From Vibrio sp. Isolate34 (lineage in GTDB: Bacteria; Pseudomonadota; Gammaproteobacteria; Enterobacterales; Vibrionaceae), in assembly GCF_022397915.1 (NCBI RefSeq), contig NZ_JAKEUO010000018.1, positions 1,631 through 65,630 of the forward strand: 64,000 nucleotides of DNA. The letters are read 5' to 3'. The notes below the pieces were generated by a model that was not told where the DNA came from, made no database searches, and saw only the letters and a list, made by a program, of their open reading frames with translations. Below are positions 61,430 to 64,000 of this stretch, one piece after another (the stretch's first letter is position 1; each line of letters begins with the position of its first letter). Made by a program: the position numbers and the translations under genes.

Positions 61430-63406
61430 ATGAAAGTTGCAATGAAACCTTTATCATTGGCTGTACTTGCAGGTCTTGGTCTGACTCTAGCAGGCTGCAC
61501 AACAACACCAGATACCGATGAAGTGATTAAACTGCGTGTCGTAGAGACAACGGACATCCATACCAACCTAATGGATTACGACTACTACAAAGACAAGCCA
61601 TCGAAGAAAATCGGCTTAGCACGTACTGCAACTTTAGTAAAAGAAGCTCAAAACGAAGTAACAAACAGCGTATTAGTTGATAACGGTGACTTGCTGCAAG
61701 GTAGCCCAATGGGTGACTACATGGCAGACAAAGGCATCGTTGCAGGTGAAGTTCATCCTGCATACAAAGCCATGAACCAACTAAGCTACGATGCAGCAAA
61801 CATCGGTAACCACGAATTCAACTACGGTCTTGAGTTCCTAGAAGAGTCTATCAACGACGCTGATTTCCCATACATCAGTGCTAACGTTTACGACGCAGAA
61901 ACGAAAGAACACTACTTCACGCCTTACATCATCAAGACGCACACGTTTGAAGATACAGCAGGCGTAGAGCATGAGATCAAAGTGGGTTACATCGGTTTCG
62001 TTCCACCACAAATCATGACGTGGGATAAGAAGAACCTTGAAGGTAAAGTTACTGCTCGCGACATCATTGAAACTGCGAACGAGTTAGTGCCTCAAATGAA
62101 GGCTGAAGGTGCAGACGTTATCGTCGCAATCCCTCACTCTGGCGTATCTCAAGACCCATACAAAGCGGGCGAAGAAAACTCTACGCTTTACCTTTCTGAA
62201 GTAGAAGGCATTGATGCTATCGCATTCGGTCACTCTCACGCAGTATTCCCAGGTAAAGGCTTCGACAATATCCAAGGCGTTGACAACGAAAACGGCACCA
62301 TGAACGGTGTTGCGGCAGTCATGCCAGGTCGTTGGGGTAGTCACGTGGGTGTTATGGACCTAACACTTGCACAAAAAGACGGTAAGTGGGAAGTGGTTAA
62401 AGGCCAATCTGAAGCACGCCCTATCTACGACAAGATCGAGAAGAAATCGCTTGCTGCAGCTGATGAAGGCATCGTGACAGCACTAGAAAAAGACCATGCT
62501 GGTACTCGTGAGTTTGTTAACCAACCGATTGGTAAAGCAGACGATGTGATGTACAGCTTCCTGTCTCTAGTACAAGATGATCCAACAGTGCAGATTGTTA
62601 ACCTTGCACAGAAAGATTACGTTGAGCAATTCATCCAAGGTGACCCAGACCTAGACGGTACTCCAGTACTTTCAGCAGCTGCACCATTCAAAGCAGGCGG
62701 CCGTAAAAATGACCCAGCGAACTTCACTGAAGTTGAGTCTGGTCAACTGACATTCCGTAACGCAGCTGACTTGTACCTTTACCCGAACACGCTAGTTGCG
62801 ATGAAGGTAACAGGTCATGAAGTAAAAGAGTGGCTTGAGTGTTCTGCTGGTCAATTCAACCAGATCGACGTGAACTCAACAGCACCACAGCAGCTGATCG
62901 AGTGGGATAACTTCCGTACTTACAACTTCGATGTTATCGACGGTGTTGATTACCAAATCGACGTAACTCAACCTGCGAAATACGATGCAAACTGTAAAGT
63001 GGTTAACCCTGACTCACAGCGTATTGTTGGCCTAACTTACCAAGGTAAGCCAATCGACATGAAGCAAGACTTCCTGATCGCGACCAACAACTACCGTGCA
63101 TACAGTGCTAAGTTCCCAGGTACAGGTGAAGACTTCATCGCATTTGATGCACCAGATGAGAACCGTACTGTGCTTGCAAACTACATCTCTCGCGTAAGCA
63201 AAGAGCAAGGCCAAGTGAGCCCAACAGCTGACAACAACTGGTCATTCGCACCAATCAAAACGGATAAAAAGCTAGATATCCGCTTTGAAACGTCGCCAAG
63301 TGAGAAAGCGGCACAGTTCATCAAAGAAAAGGGTCAATACCCAATGAAACGTGTTGCGACTGACGATGTTGGTTTCGGCGTTTACCAAATTGACCTAACT
63401 AAATAG
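61430..63406 (+). CDS. cpdB: 2',3'-cyclic-nucleotide 2'-phosphodiesterase/3'-nucleotidase
   Basis: A 658-residue bifunctional periplasmic enzyme that frees phosphate and nucleosides from extracellular nucleotides. The metallophosphatase domain shows TTDIHTNLMDYDYY (about 39-52), DNGDLLQGSP, NIGNHEFNYG and FGHSHAVFPG; the C-terminal 5'-nucleotidase domain carries the substrate Asn/Phe residues (FRTYNFDVIDG region). Unlike the soluble E. coli enzyme it has a lipobox, LTLAGC with Cys23, so it is probably an outer-membrane lipoprotein. The start is ATG 61430 behind TTGGAG. Confidence 0.93.
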   Translation: MKVAMKPLSLAVLAGLGLTLAGCTTTPDTDEVIKLRVVETTDIHTNLMDYDYYKDKPSKKIGLARTATLVKEAQNEVTNSVLVDNGDLLQGSPMGDYMADKGIVAGEVHPAYKAMNQLSYDAANIGNHEFNYGLEFLEESINDADFPYISANVYDAETKEHYFTPYIIKTHTFEDTAGVEHEIKVGYIGFVPPQIMTWDKKNLEGKVTARDIIETANELVPQMKAEGADVIVAIPHSGVSQDPYKAGEENSTLYLSEVEGIDAIAFGHSHAVFPGKGFDNIQGVDNENGTMNGVAAVMPGRWGSHVGVMDLTLAQKDGKWEVVKGQSEARPIYDKIEKKSLAAADEGIVTALEKDHAGTREFVNQPIGKADDVMYSFLSLVQDDPTVQIVNLAQKDYVEQFIQGDPDLDGTPVLSAAAPFKAGGRKNDPANFTEVESGQLTFRNAADLYLYPNTLVAMKVTGHEVKEWLECSAGQFNQIDVNSTAPQQLIEWDNFRTYNFDVIDGVDYQIDVTQPAKYDANCKVVNPDSQRIVGLTYQGKPIDMKQDFLIATNNYRAYSAKFPGTGEDFIAFDAPDENRTVLANYISRVSKEQGQVSPTADNNWSFAPIKTDKKLDIRFETSPSEKAAQFIKEKGQYPMKRVATDDVGFGVYQIDLTK

Positions 63407-63436
63407 ATTACTCTAGTAATCAATAATTAACCTTCT

Positions 63437-63467
63437 AAAAGGCTGAGTTTAACGACTCAGCCTTTTT
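63437..63467 (+). terminator. Terminator after cpdB
   Basis: The stem aaaaggctgagt / actcagcctttt with a ttaacg-type loop is followed by T-rich sequence, 31 bp past the cpdB stop. Confidence 0.8.
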
Positions 63468-63643
63468 CTTTTCTTATCTCAATTCACAGTCTAAAGCCTT
63501 AACTTTCGCCCCTTAAACACCTGCTCATTCTTCATCTAAATCGCACATCTCAAATCATCTATTGAATCCAATCAACGTAAAAAAGCAGCAATTCGCTGTA
63601 AGTTTTTCTGAGCTCCTCCTGTCTATTTAATTTACTACACTCA

Positions 63644-63667
63644 ATGAATGGCCGATAAGCCATTCAT
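63644..63667 (+). promoter_or_regulatory. Perfect inverted repeat before the DedA-like gene
   Basis: ATGAATGGC and GCCATTCAT pair over nine bases around a six-base loop, 24 bp before the start codon and close to the ribosome-binding site (AAGGAC). It may be an operator or an mRNA hairpin affecting translation. Confidence 0.4.
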
Positions 63668-63691
63668 CTATAGGATAGATAAGGACATTTG

Positions 63692-64000
63692 ATGGGCACC
63701 GTCGAGAACATTCAAGCATGGTTAAATTCAGGGGAGGAGTCGCTGCTATGGCTGATGCTTGGCATTATCGCGCTTTCTTACCTGCTTGAAGATCTGGCCA
63801 TTGTTACGGCCGCAGGTTTAGCGACCCAAGGGCTCATACTTCCCCAATATGCATTACTTGCGATTTTCATCGGTATTGCCACCGGTGACTTAGGCCTTTA
63901 TTACCTTGGGAAATCAGGACGTTATTGCCGAGGCATTCGTTACAAAGCCCTCACCAACCGATACTTTCGAGCGCTTCGCACCAAATTACGTCAAAACGCA
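63692..64000 (+). CDS. DedA-like (VTT domain) membrane protein, 3' part outside window
   Basis: The first 103 codons of an open frame that runs off the right edge. It starts at ATG 63692 with the ribosome-binding site AAGGAC. A hydrophobic helix (about 18-33) is followed by YLLEDLAIVTAAGLATQG and a second helix with FIGIATGDLGLYYLGKSGRY (about 66-85), the GxxxGDxxxYxxGxxxG pattern of DedA/VTT proteins. Homologues include flippases for undecaprenyl phosphate and phosphatidylethanolamine; the exact lipid here is unknown. Confidence 0.75.
   Translation, partial: MGTVENIQAWLNSGEESLLWLMLGIIALSYLLEDLAIVTAAGLATQGLILPQYALLAIFIGIATGDLGLYYLGKSGRYCRGIRYKALTNRYFRALRTKLRQNA

Overview
The window looks like part of the main chromosome of a Vibrio, probably a marine species; this is my inference from gene content and order. 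Pointers are the Vibrio-type DUF2607/ZrgA zinc locus, arcA-argF beside pyrBI, the rrn leader with twin promoters, and close similarity of the housekeeping proteins to E. coli with gammaproteobacterial order kept. I see no phage, integron, CRISPR, insertion sequence or restriction system. Most of the 64 kb is core genome.

Layout. 1-480: the twin promoters and boxA leader of an rRNA operon that reads leftward off the edge. 0.6-3.6 kb: an HD-GYP protein, a VOC/PhnB-like protein, a tRNA-Leu(CAA) with decayed tRNA/terminator copies behind it, and an RDD membrane protein. 3.6-11.1 kb: lptF-lptG facing pepA-holC-valS. 11.2-13.6 kb: accessory genes (DUF2061 under a likely Fur box, a GNAT, an orphan GH2-like binding protein) and rraB. 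14.1-18.8 kb: arcA, argF, then pyrL-pyrB-pyrI with an attenuator, and ridA. 18.8-24.4 kb (minus): plsC, murA, ibaG and mlaFEDCB. 24.6-32.4 kb (plus): yrbG-kdsD-kdsC-lptC-lptA-lptB-rpoN-hpf-ptsN-rapZ-npr. 32.5-36 kb: mgtE, pmbA and darP. 36-39.7 kb (minus): thiBPQ under a TPP riboswitch. 39.7-43 kb: ubiX, mpl and fbp. 43-49.8 kb: ytfP, tamB, tamA and msrA. 49.9-50.9 kb: ytfK and ytfJ. 50.9-54.7 kb: a five-gene zinc locus behind a Zur-type operator. 54.7-61 kb: a newly noticed 34-codon membrane ORF, a TIGR03899 protein and cysD-cysN-SLC13 permease-cysC. 61.4-64 kb: cpdB and the start of a DedA-like protein.

How the genes work together. Envelope building dominates: LptABCFG (LPS export), KdsCD (Kdo precursor), MlaBCDEF (phospholipid traffic), TamAB, MurA, Mpl and PlsC. 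A second theme is nutrient control: thiamine (riboswitch), zinc (Zur box), iron (Fur box), sulfate (cys cluster) and pyrimidine (attenuator plus a start motif like the E. coli UTP-sensitive one).

The least expected signals are a near-perfect Zur palindrome that is also shaped as the terminator of ytfJ, the unannotated 34-aa membrane ORF at 54756-54860, heptad repeats inside the pyrL leader peptide, and the decayed tRNA/terminator modules behind tRNA-Leu. No wholly new multi-gene system is evident. The zinc locus with its LolCDE/MacB-like transporter and DUF3299 protein is the closest to an incompletely understood one.
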